Source: Brevundimonas sp. SL130
GTDB lineage: Bacteria; Pseudomonadota; Alphaproteobacteria; Caulobacterales; Caulobacteraceae
Direction of reading: 5' to 3'
Length of the DNA: 64,000 nucleotides
Assembly: GCF_026625805.1 (NCBI RefSeq)
Contig: NZ_CP113064.1
Location: 1,054,001 to 1,118,000, forward strand
A model generated the notes under the pieces. That model was given only the letters and a program-made list of their open reading frames with translations. It did not search any database and was not told the DNA's origin. The translations under genes and the position numbers were made by a program. Below, in pieces: positions 24,112 through 32,246 of the stretch (its first letter is position 1; each line of letters opens with the position of its first letter).

Positions 24112-25827
24112 ATGCCGGTTTCCCATGCCCTCGAGGACGTCACTTTCCCGCCGACCCTGGAGGACGGCCGCGGCGCCCTTGCCCGTGGAGATGCGGACCA
24201 AGCGGTCGAACTGTTCTACGCCATCACGCAGAACAAGCCTGCTGACTGGGAAAGCCGATACTGGCTTTACAGCGCGCTTGTTGCCGCCGGACATGAAAAT
24301 CTCGCGCGTCAAATTCTGATCGATGCTTGCAATCTTCATGCTGTGGCGGTCATGCAGGAGATCGGCACAGATATGGAGCGGTTCCGCTCCGATCCCGCCT
24401 ACTGCGGGTCCGTGGGGCGACAGCTGTATATCGCCAATCAGATGGGGGCCGCGACGCTGGCGCTGAGCCATGCGCTGGATTTCGACAATCTCGTCCCGGA
24501 TGTCCTGATCAGTTACGGCCTCTCGATGCAGCATCAGGGTCGGATGGCCGAGGCGATTGATGTCTTTACCCTTGCCGTCGAGCGCTTTCCCGGGCCTGCA
24601 ATCCACGGCTTTCTGATCTACGCGCTGTTTCACGGGCCTGACCGTCTGAAGCAGGTCTCCGACGAGGCGCGCAAATGGGCCGCGCTCTACGCCGCGCCAC
24701 ACACATCTGGGACGAAGACGGTCGCCAATTCGTCGGCCGCAAATCGACGCCTGCGGATCGGCTATGTCGGCCCTAGCTTCTCGCGCAATCAAGTGGCCCA
24801 GTTTCTTGTTCCCGTTCTTGAGTCTCACGACACGGCGTCTGTGGAAGTCTTCCTCTACTGCGCGGATCCATCCGTTGAGATCGGCCTGCCAGAAGCCTGT
24901 ACAGTCAGGGCGATCGGGGCGATGCCGGACACCGAGGTCGTCGAGCAAATCCGTGCGGATGGGATCGATGTCCTCGTCGACGTCTGGGGTCACACGGCTG
25001 GCAGCCGGCTATCGGTCTTCGGGCATCGTCCGGCGCCCGTGCAGGTGGCCTGGATAAATTTCGTGCAGACCACCGGACTGAGCAGCATGGACTATGTGCT
25101 GCACGCCGACAGCATGGACGCCCCCGGAACGGCGGATTATTTCGTCGAGAAGATTTGGCGAATGGGCGACATCATGGCGCCCTATCGACCGGCGCCGGAT
25201 CGCCCCGATCCTGTGCCGACGCCGGCGCTGCGCAACGGTTACGTCACCTTCGGATCCTTCAACAATCCGGCGAAGATCAGCGAACAGACTGTGATCGCCT
25301 GGGCGGAGATCCTTCGGACCCGTCCGACGAACCGGCTGCTATTCAAGTACCGATACTACGTCGATCCCGTCTTGCAACGGGCCACGCAGGCTCGATTTTC
25401 CGCCTATGGGGTCAGCCCCGAACAACTGCAGTTCCAAGGCCACAGCAAGGGGGCGGACTACCTGAACGCCTTCTCCGAGATCGATCTGGCGCTCGATCCC
25501 TCGCCCTGCACGGGCGGGACCACCACATGCGACGCCTTGGCGAACGGCGTGCCGGTCCTGACGCTTAAGGGCGACGACTTCTTCTCGCGGATTGGCCTGC
25601 CCGCGCTTGTGCCGTGCGGGCTGACCGAGTTGATCGCGAACGACTGGGGCGACTACGTCAGGCGCGCCTTGGACCTGACCAGCGACGCTTCACGCCTTGA
25701 CGGCCTCCGCCAGCGGGTTCGCCCCGCGTTCGACGCCTCGGCCTACCGTGACGAGGCGGGCTTCACGCGCAATCTCGAAAGTATTTTCCGCGAGATGCAC
25801 GCGCGTGCGATCGCGGACGCGCAGTGA
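24112..25827 (+). CDS. GT41 (SPINDLY/OGT-like) glycosyltransferase
   Basis: This 571-residue protein has an N-terminal TPR-like helical region (about 1-200) and a GT41 catalytic domain: RLRIGYVGPSFSRNQVAQF, DVLVDVWGHTAGSRLSVF, RPAPVQVAWINFVQTTGLSSMDY, VTFGSFNNPAKISEQTV and DLALDPSPCTGGTTTCDALANGVPVLTL (in parts). GT41 enzymes add a sugar such as GlcNAc to Ser/Thr of proteins. It is divergent from flmG across 257 bp and heads a six-gene + strand run (to 29906). It is a second potential protein O-glycosyltransferase in the island. Its acceptor is unknown; flagellin is an inference from context. Confidence 0.85.
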   Translation: MPVSHALEDVTFPPTLEDGRGALARGDADQAVELFYAITQNKPADWESRYWLYSALVAAGHENLARQILIDACNLHAVAVMQEIGTDMERFRSDPAYCGSVGRQLYIANQMGAATLALSHALDFDNLVPDVLISYGLSMQHQGRMAEAIDVFTLAVERFPGPAIHGFLIYALFHGPDRLKQVSDEARKWAALYAAPHTSGTKTVANSSAANRRLRIGYVGPSFSRNQVAQFLVPVLESHDTASVEVFLYCADPSVEIGLPEACTVRAIGAMPDTEVVEQIRADGIDVLVDVWGHTAGSRLSVFGHRPAPVQVAWINFVQTTGLSSMDYVLHADSMDAPGTADYFVEKIWRMGDIMAPYRPAPDRPDPVPTPALRNGYVTFGSFNNPAKISEQTVIAWAEILRTRPTNRLLFKYRYYVDPVLQRATQARFSAYGVSPEQLQFQGHSKGADYLNAFSEIDLALDPSPCTGGTTTCDALANGVPVLTLKGDDFFSRIGLPALVPCGLTELIANDWGDYVRRALDLTSDASRLDGLRQRVRPAFDASAYRDEAGFTRNLESIFREMHARAIADAQ

Positions 25828-25831
25828 AGTC

Positions 25832-26899
25832 ATGACCGAAACGGTCCTTGTCTTTCCGGCCGGGACGCCGGACGCTCTGAAATACCGGAGCGAGGCGGCC
25901 GAGCGGGGACATCGTGTCGTCGGGGCGTCGTCTCTTGCGTGGAATCCCGAAGCAGGCCGCTACGACAGCTGGGAGTATCTGCCCTATGTCCATGATCCTG
26001 ACTTCGCCGAAGCCTTGCGACGCCTGATCGGGCGTCTGGGCGTTACGGCCATCTATTCCCCTCATGAAGTCGTCAGCGCCCATCTTGCCGAAATTCTTCC
26101 GGGGCTCTCGGCGAAGACCCGCTTGATCAGTGTCTCGCCGCTTCTGGCCAAGGAGCGGGCTTACCGCGCCCTCTGGGACCGCGCAGCCGAGATCAGCACA
26201 GCGCCCGACTGGTTCGGCGGCGGCGCCCCGCGTCTCGCCGGTCCCCGGCTGGCCGGTCTCTTGCGTTTCGTGGACGATGTGCCCGGCATGTCCGACAACG
26301 ACAAGATCGCGGCGATGATCGAGGTCGCGCGTCACGTTCCAGCCGGAGATATCGTCGAGATCGGGTCGTGGTGGGGCCGGTCAGCCGCCCTGTTGGCCCT
26401 GTTGTCACGCCATCACGATCTTGGTCCGGTGCTGTGTGTCGATCCATGGCGTGCCGACGCCTTGTCGCAGGGCGTGGCGATGTTGGACAAGGCCAGCGCA
26501 GCCATGAACCTGGACGACGCTCTCACCATCTTCGAGACCAATCTCGCGCCCCTCGCGGACGGGCGAATCAACTATATTCGCGCGACATCGACTGTGGCCG
26601 CCGAATCCTATTGTTCCGGCTTGACTGTAGAGACCGAGGTCTTGGGTCGCACCGTCTATGCGGGCCGGATCGCCCTTTTGCATATCGATGGCAACCATTC
26701 TCTGGAGCGGGTGACAGAGGACGTTGAGAACTGGACGCCGCACATGGCGCCTGGAGGTTGGGTGGTCTTTGACGACTATGTCTGGGCCTTCGGCGATGGG
26801 CCTCGAATAGTAGGCGACGCCTGGTGCGCGCGTCACGCGGACCGGATCGCCCGCAGCTTCGTCATGGGCACCGCCTTGTTCGTCCAACTGGAACCCTAA
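25832..26899 (+). CDS. SAM-dependent methyltransferase with N-terminal preATP-grasp-like extension
   Basis: The C-terminal part (residues about 150-355) is a Methyltransf_24/CmcI-like domain: GDIVEIGSWWGRSAALLALL as the SAM loop and LLHIDGNHSLERVTEDVENW then GGWVVFDDY as the metal/acceptor motifs. The first ~110 residues (TVLVFPAGTPDALKYRSEAAERG, in part; GVTAIYSPHEVVSAHLAEIL) resemble the substrate-entry domain of ATP-grasp enzymes but no ATP-grasp domain follows. ATG 25832 gives 355 residues. It starts 4 bp after the GT41 stop and its TAATG stop overlaps the PhyH start, so it is in the same operon. It probably methylates a sugar or its precursor. Confidence 0.75.
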   Translation: MTETVLVFPAGTPDALKYRSEAAERGHRVVGASSLAWNPEAGRYDSWEYLPYVHDPDFAEALRRLIGRLGVTAIYSPHEVVSAHLAEILPGLSAKTRLISVSPLLAKERAYRALWDRAAEISTAPDWFGGGAPRLAGPRLAGLLRFVDDVPGMSDNDKIAAMIEVARHVPAGDIVEIGSWWGRSAALLALLSRHHDLGPVLCVDPWRADALSQGVAMLDKASAAMNLDDALTIFETNLAPLADGRINYIRATSTVAAESYCSGLTVETEVLGRTVYAGRIALLHIDGNHSLERVTEDVENWTPHMAPGGWVVFDDYVWAFGDGPRIVGDAWCARHADRIARSFVMGTALFVQLEP

Positions 26900-27681
26900 T
26901 GACCTTGGATCAGAGCCAGATTGACGAACAGATGCGCACCTTGGGATGGGTGCGTTTCGAGGGCGTGCTGGACGCAGACCAGGTCGCCGCTTTGGGACGA
27001 GACGCAGAGGCCCTCTATGCCGAGCGCCGACTGGTCCAGGTGCGGAACGGCGTCGCCGCCAATATGGAGGGCGCGGGTCATCACGCGCTCGGCCTGGACA
27101 ACAGTCTGGATCGCTTTGTCGGGGACATGCCCTTGATGGACCAGATCGAGCACTATTTCGACGGCAAGACCATTCTGCTGAATTTCGGGGTGACCCTGCA
27201 TCCACCGGGGGTCACGACCTATACGCACAAGCCCCACAGGGACATCCGGACCTGGTCCAACGGTTTTAGACTGTCGCTGAACATGCTGGTGATGCTGGAC
27301 GAATTCACCGTTGAAAACGGCGCGACCCAACTGCTGGAAGGGTCGCACCGCGTAGAGGACATGCCCTCGGCGGACCATTTCGCCCAACAGGCTATTTCTC
27401 TTACCGGCCGGGCGGGGGACATCATTCTGTTCGACAGCCTGGTGGTTCATAGCGCGGCGCCCAATCGTAGCGCCGCGCTGCGCCGCGGCCTGACGCTTTG
27501 TTTTGGCCGCCCATTCATGAAACCGCATATGGACTGGCCCCGCTTCCTGCCCGTCGAGACCCATTCCGGCCTGACGCCGACAGCGCGCCAACTTCTGGGG
27601 TTTCATGCCCGGGTGCCGACTAGCGTCGAGGACTATTATCAACCCCCCGAAAACTGGTCGTTCAAGGCGGATCAGATATGA
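26899..27681 (+). CDS. Phytanoyl-CoA dioxygenase (PhyH) family protein, first copy
   Basis: This 260-residue Fe(II)/2-oxoglutarate oxygenase has the metal triad H-x-D...H: THKPHRDIRTW (about 115) and LVVHSAAPNRSAALRRGL (about 195), with the downstream Arg that binds 2-oxoglutarate. PhyH family members in glycan clusters hydroxylate sugars or lipids. The TAATG overlap with the methyltransferase and the ATGA with the next gene show coupling. It is unlike the second PhyH protein at 32247-33185. Confidence 0.8.
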   Translation: MTLDQSQIDEQMRTLGWVRFEGVLDADQVAALGRDAEALYAERRLVQVRNGVAANMEGAGHHALGLDNSLDRFVGDMPLMDQIEHYFDGKTILLNFGVTLHPPGVTTYTHKPHRDIRTWSNGFRLSLNMLVMLDEFTVENGATQLLEGSHRVEDMPSADHFAQQAISLTGRAGDIILFDSLVVHSAAPNRSAALRRGLTLCFGRPFMKPHMDWPRFLPVETHSGLTPTARQLLGFHARVPTSVEDYYQPPENWSFKADQI

Positions 27682-28451
27682 GCGCGACAGATCCGATGAC
27701 TCACCCGAGCGCCGTCGTCTCGGCCGAACATCAGCGGTTGGCGGCGGCCGTGTCCTCCTACGGCGAGGGCGCAGCCCCGTTCGACGCCCTGATGCGGGGG
27801 TACATGATGCGCGCCTTTTCGCCGTGGTTCGCGGACGGCGCTTGCCTTCAGGTCGGCTGCGCGCACGGCGACCAGACCAGCCTGCTGCTTGAGCGGTATG
27901 ACGACCTGACGGTTCTGGAGCCTGATCCCACCTTCGTCGCCCACACGCGCAAACGGCTGGGTGACCGTGTGGTCCTTATCGAGGCCCTGCTCGAGGACTA
28001 CGAGACCGATCGGCGGTTCGACACCATCGTATTTTCGCATGTGCTGGAGCACGTCGCGGAACCGGTGGCCGCCCTGCGTCGACTGGGTGCGCTCCTGGCG
28101 CCCGGCGGGCGTCTCTATGTGGTTGTGCCCAACGCCGAGGCTCCGTCGCGACGCATCGCGGTGAAAATGGGCTTGTTCAGCCATCTGGAAGGCCTGTCCG
28201 CAGCAGATGAGGCGGCGGGTCATCGCCGTGTCTACAGGCTGGACACCCTGCAACGCGACGTCGCGGCCGCGGGACTGAACGCTGAGCACAGCGGAGGAAT
28301 TTTCTACAAGCCCCTGGCCAATTTCCAGTTCAACGGTCTGATTGGAGGTCCGCTGATCAGCGACGATTTCCTCGAAGCCTGTTATGCTCTTGGCCAGGAA
28401 CGGCCGAGCGAATGCGCCAGCATCTTTGTCGTCGCAAAGGCTGCAGAATGA
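27678..28451 (+). CDS. Class I SAM-dependent methyltransferase
   Basis: This 257-residue protein has motif I LQVGCAHGDQTSLLL (about residues 55-69), motif II LEPDPTFVAHTR, and FDTIVFSHVLEHVAEPVAALR, typical of methyltransferases of the Methyltransf_11/23 group acting on small molecules or sugars. It is in the + strand run between PhyH and a GNAT. The product is likely an O- or N-methylated nucleotide sugar or glycan. Confidence 0.82.
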   Translation: MSATDPMTHPSAVVSAEHQRLAAAVSSYGEGAAPFDALMRGYMMRAFSPWFADGACLQVGCAHGDQTSLLLERYDDLTVLEPDPTFVAHTRKRLGDRVVLIEALLEDYETDRRFDTIVFSHVLEHVAEPVAALRRLGALLAPGGRLYVVVPNAEAPSRRIAVKMGLFSHLEGLSAADEAAGHRRVYRLDTLQRDVAAAGLNAEHSGGIFYKPLANFQFNGLIGGPLISDDFLEACYALGQERPSECASIFVVAKAAE

Positions 28452-29011
28452 GCATTTCAGGTCGTCGAGTACGTCTGCGGGCGCTGGAGCCCAGCGATAT
28501 TCCGCTGCTGCATCGCTGGGCCAATGACCCTGCCATTTGGAGGCAGTTGGGCGGCTGGCAATTTCCCTCCAGCGAGGCGAGCACGCAGGCTTGGCTGAAC
28601 GGTCTGGCGACCGACCGGCTGAATCAACGTTTCGCGATCGAAGGCTTGGAAGACGGCCTGCTGCTCGGCACAGCCAACCTCGTCGCCATAGACTGGAAGA
28701 ATGGGACCGCCTTCCACGGCATGATGCTGGGCGCCGCCGAGACACAGGGCAAGGGCTATGGTCTCGATACGGTCATGACGATCATGCGCTATGCCTTCGA
28801 CGAGCTGCGGCTGGAAAGGCTGGACGGCGACATAATCGAATACAACGCCGCATCGCACCGGCTCTATGTCGGCAAATGCGGGTGGCGCGAGGAGGGCCGG
28901 CAAAGAGGCTGGCATTTCCGCGAGGGGCGTCGCTGGGACAGGATCCTCGTCGGCGTCACACGCCAGGACTATGCCGATCTGGTCGCCGAAAACCGCTACT
29001 GGGCCGGCTGA
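28448..29011 (+). CDS. GNAT acetyltransferase, RimJ/RimL-like
   Basis: This 187-residue protein shows a RimJ/RimL-type GNAT fold: RRVRLRALEPSDIPLLHRW start, MMLGAAETQGKGYGLDTVMTIMRYAF (acetyl-CoA loop, in part) and YNAASHRLYVGKCGWREEGR. It differs from the separate PseH in the right arm. The start overlaps the methyltransferase stop (AATGAG). It may acetylate an amino sugar. Confidence 0.8.
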   Translation: MSISGRRVRLRALEPSDIPLLHRWANDPAIWRQLGGWQFPSSEASTQAWLNGLATDRLNQRFAIEGLEDGLLLGTANLVAIDWKNGTAFHGMMLGAAETQGKGYGLDTVMTIMRYAFDELRLERLDGDIIEYNAASHRLYVGKCGWREEGRQRGWHFREGRRWDRILVGVTRQDYADLVAENRYWAG

Positions 29012-29015
29012 GCTC

Positions 29016-29906
29016 GTGCATCCCTATGCGAGCCTGGCCTACGCCCACGCGCTAGGCCACGCGGGACGGCCGGTGGCCGTACCGGAGTGGGGCGTCCCGA
29101 TTCTGGCGCGCTCCATTCCTCGGGATCTCAATCCCGCCTTTGGCGAGGGCGAGGATGCCATGGGCCTCTACCCCTTGGCGGCGCTTGCGACGACCGCAGA
29201 CTTGAGCGGCGGACTGGAGCGGTTGCGCGGCCTCGGTCTGATCTCGGTCGTTCTCGTGCCTGATCCGCTTGCAGGCCCTCCGCAGGAGCGTCTCTCGGAG
29301 GCGTTCGGCTTCGTCCAGCCGTTCAAGGCCCACCTGACCATCGACCCCGCCCGCGGCCGCTACTGCCCCAGCCGTCATCATGCCGAACGCATCCGCCGGG
29401 GACATCGCCGGTGCCGAATCGACGTCGGCTCCTTGCCGCTCTGGCTCGAAGACTGGAAACGCCTCTACCGGGGTCTGGTGACCCGCCGCAGCGTCGCCGG
29501 GGTGGCCGCCTTTCCCGACGCCAGTTTCGAGGTCATGGGGAAGGAACCGGCGCTGGTGGCCTTCGCAGCCTCGGTCGGAGACCGTATCGTCGGCATGACG
29601 TTATGGTTCGCCTGGGACGGCGTCATCTACAACCACCTGACCGCGGTGGATGCGGATGGATACGCCAACGGCGCCAGTTTCGCCCTTTACGACGCAGCCA
29701 TCCAACATTTCGAGGGGCAGGGCGTGGTCAACCTGGGCGGAGGCGCCGGGATCGGCTCTGGAGAGGGGGGGCTCTTTGCCTTCAAAAGCGGTTTCGCCAA
29801 TGGCGAGGTCATGACTTCGCTGTGCGGTGCGGTTCTCGATCCTGCGCGATATGCCGCCCTGAGCGCCGGCGTGGAGACCGGATTTTTTCCGGCTTACCGC
29901 GCTTAA
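29016..29906 (+). CDS. BioF2/FemAB-like GNAT acyltransferase
   Basis: This 296-residue protein starts with GTG 4 bp after the GNAT stop (no strong SD). The C-terminal half has the double-GNAT acyltransferase pattern: VAFAASVGDRIVGMTLWFAWDGVIYNH (in part), YANGASFALYDAAIQHFEGQGV and a GSGEGGLFAFKSGF motif similar to the F-K-x-x-F region in BioF2-like proteins. Such enzymes transfer acyl or aminoacyl groups to amino sugars or peptides. It is the last gene of the + strand run and overlaps the convergent aminotransferase by 4 bp. Confidence 0.65.
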   Translation: MHPYASLAYAHALGHAGRPVAVPEWGVPILARSIPRDLNPAFGEGEDAMGLYPLAALATTADLSGGLERLRGLGLISVVLVPDPLAGPPQERLSEAFGFVQPFKAHLTIDPARGRYCPSRHHAERIRRGHRRCRIDVGSLPLWLEDWKRLYRGLVTRRSVAGVAAFPDASFEVMGKEPALVAFAASVGDRIVGMTLWFAWDGVIYNHLTAVDADGYANGASFALYDAAIQHFEGQGVVNLGGGAGIGSGEGGLFAFKSGFANGEVMTSLCGAVLDPARYAALSAGVETGFFPAYRA

Positions 29907-30952
29907 GCGGTGGGGAGAGGTGTAGAGCCTGCGAATTCCAGGACGGCGTCGACGATGCGCATCATCTCTGGCCGCCCATAACGGCCGTCGAGGGGCAAGG
30001 ACACACAACGACCGCTGAGCCGATGGGCGGCGCCAAATTGGCTGGGAGAGGGAAGGTTCTCCCAATGGCGAGCAGCCCAGATTCGCCGGTCCGCAAGATG
30101 GGCGACGAGATCGGCGGCATTCGAGACGACGACAGGAAAAGCCAGGGGCGCGAATTGCGGAGCCGGATCGGGCCACAGCGCAAACGGAGCCAGATGTGCA
30201 GCGAGGCTTTCCCAGTTGCGGCGACGGGCGTCTGCTTCGGGTTGGATGGCGACGAGATCGAGGGCGGCGAGGGTTCGATCGCTGCAACAGCGGGGCTCGG
30301 CGTCGTACGCTGTCTCACGGGCTCGGTAGTCTGGGAACCATGTGTCGGGATTCCGCCCCTCAGCGTCCGCACGCCGGCAGTCATTGGCCGTCCACAGGCC
30401 GGGCAACCCGGGCCGGGTCGGGGGAGCAGGCAGGTCTGACCCGACGAGAAGGCCGCCGTCAGCCACGCCCAGCAGCTTGCGCGGACTGTAAAGCCGGACT
30501 GCCCCCGGGATGCCCGCTCCCGGGTCCAACGCCTGGGCGCGGTCCTCGATGACCAGGAGGGAGGGAAAGTCAGAAGCCAGCATCTGGAACTTGGTCTCGG
30601 GCGGGCGGCCAAACCAGGCGATCGTCAGGACCGCATCGTCGGGCGCCAGGCCGGCGCGCACCGCCTCGACATCGCAGTTGAGTTGCTCGTCCACCCCGTA
30701 CCAGATCGGTTCCACCCCCGCCCTTGTCACGCCCTCGACCAGAGCGCGGCAAATATAGGCCGGCAGCCAGAGCCGTTTCACTTGGCGGGCGACAAGCAGA
30801 GCGGCGAGGGCCGCGCGGGCGGTCGCAAAGGCGCGGTTGTCGTTCTGTCCAGCCGTCCAAGCCGACCACACTGTCGTCGCGCACAACGGTGGGCCGGCCC
30901 GGTCAGCCGCAGGGATAAGGCTGCCGATGCCTTTGGGCGGCGTTCCCATCAT
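29903..30952 (-). CDS. DegT/DnrJ-like aminotransferase family protein, divergent
   Basis: This ~349-residue protein has a type I PLP fold of the DegT kind: FATARAALAALLVARQVKRLWLPAYIC (in part), LLVIEDRAQALDPGAG with the PLP-binding Asp, and RLYSPRKLLGVADGGLLV, where the Lys is the expected Schiff base residue. Similarity to usual sugar aminotransferases is low. ATG 30952 is chosen because AGGAAGG lies upstream; an in-frame ATG at 31006 has no SD. It follows the DegT gene below on the same strand by 82 bp. Confidence 0.65.
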   Translation of the reverse strand: MMGTPPKGIGSLIPAADRAGPPLCATTVWSAWTAGQNDNRAFATARAALAALLVARQVKRLWLPAYICRALVEGVTRAGVEPIWYGVDEQLNCDVEAVRAGLAPDDAVLTIAWFGRPPETKFQMLASDFPSLLVIEDRAQALDPGAGIPGAVRLYSPRKLLGVADGGLLVGSDLPAPPTRPGLPGLWTANDCRRADAEGRNPDTWFPDYRARETAYDAEPRCCSDRTLAALDLVAIQPEADARRRNWESLAAHLAPFALWPDPAPQFAPLAFPVVVSNAADLVAHLADRRIWAARHWENLPSPSQFGAAHRLSGRCVSLPLDGRYGRPEMMRIVDAVLEFAGSTPLPTA

Positions 30953-31034
30953 GTCGACTCTTTCCTTCCTGTTCCGTGAGGGGGAGGGAGCCGACACTGC
31001 CGCCATCGGGGAAAGGCTTGTGCCCCACCCAGGG

Positions 31035-32174
31035 TCAACGGCCTGAAAGCGCCAAGCTCAAGGCGGCGGCGACACGCGAAATATCATCCCCGTCCATGTC
31101 GATCGCGAAGGGCAGGCCGAGCACGGAACGGCTCAGGGTCTCGGTCACGGACAAATCCCCACGCGGGTACTCAGCGAAAGCCGGATTCAAGTGACAACCC
31201 CGGTCCCACCAGCGCCGGGTGTGAATGTCTTGGTCCTGGAGTCTGTATTCAACGGCGTCAACCGATCCGTTCGGAAGGCCCACGGAGCACACGCTGGTGA
31301 CCCAGCCGTCGCCCCAGCCCGGCTGGAACTGAACGTCTGGAAGGAAGGTCATGGCGACCTTCATCATCTGCGCGGCACGTAAAAACTGCAGACGGTCGGT
31401 CTCCCAGCTGTCCAGAGCGGCCAGACCCACCGCGCTCGCATACTCGCTGAGTTTCGCATTCGTCGCCGCGATGTCCGAGAGGCGTGAGCCGCGAAAGCCG
31501 AACGTCGTTAACTGCCTGACGCGCGCCGCCAGTTCGGCGTCCGTCGTCGCCAGAAACCCACCTTCGCCGATACCGAGGACCTTGGTCGCGTGCAGGCTTA
31601 TGACGGTGGGGATTTCCGCTACGCGCGCCTGATCGAAGGCGGCGGCGGCGTCCAGCACGACGGGCAAGCCGGTGTCTTCACGCAGCGCTTTCCAAGCTTC
31701 GAGATCCGGCATGGCGCCGAAGGCGGCGACAACGACCACGGCCGAGACCGGAGCGGGCGCCCATGCGAGGGCGTCGCGCACGGTCTCAGGTCGAAGCATC
31801 CAGTCGTTCGGGTCCACGTCGAGAAACAGGGGGGTCAGGCCGGCGGCGATCACGGCATGGGCTGTGGCGACGAAGGTGTAGGACGGAACGGCGACCAGAC
31901 TGCCCTTCGCGAGGTCCAGCGCATTTAGGGTCAGGGTCAGGGCCTGGGTTCCGTTCACGCAGGTGACCACCTTGGAACCCGCCTCGAAGCGCCCCGCAAG
32001 TCGGGATTCGAACTCCGTGAGAAGGGGGCCAAAGTTCGAATAGCTCCGGGCCGCGTCTATGCGCCGCAGATACGGGAGAACAGCGTCGGCGTCGGGTAGG
32101 CGCGGCCGGGCCGCTGGGATAAATCGCTGAGCGAATTCGATGGGCTGATGTTTGGCGGCGAGGGGGTCAGACAT
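31035..32174 (-). CDS. DegT/DnrJ/EryC1/StrS family aminotransferase
   Basis: This ~379-residue protein is a sugar aminotransferase-type PLP enzyme: VVTCVNGTQALTLTLNALDL, VPSYTFVATAHAVIAAGLTP, PVVLDAAAAFDQ and ISLHATKVLGIGEGGFL with the PLP lysine, then GFRGSRL. It lies upstream of the divergent DegT-like gene, and the pair may act together. ATG 32174 matches the family N-terminus; no clear SD. It would supply an amino sugar for the inner cassette. Confidence 0.82.
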   Translation of the reverse strand: MSDPLAAKHQPIEFAQRFIPAARPRLPDADAVLPYLRRIDAARSYSNFGPLLTEFESRLAGRFEAGSKVVTCVNGTQALTLTLNALDLAKGSLVAVPSYTFVATAHAVIAAGLTPLFLDVDPNDWMLRPETVRDALAWAPAPVSAVVVVAAFGAMPDLEAWKALREDTGLPVVLDAAAAFDQARVAEIPTVISLHATKVLGIGEGGFLATTDAELAARVRQLTTFGFRGSRLSDIAATNAKLSEYASAVGLAALDSWETDRLQFLRAAQMMKVAMTFLPDVQFQPGWGDGWVTSVCSVGLPNGSVDAVEYRLQDQDIHTRRWWDRGCHLNPAFAEYPRGDLSVTETLSRSVLGLPFAIDMDGDDISRVAAALSLALSGR

Positions 32175-32246
32175 GTTCAGGGCTGCGCAATTTTCTCGAT
32201 GAGAAGATGTTGGGCACGATTCATGCGGCGTTGGCACGCAAGGGGG

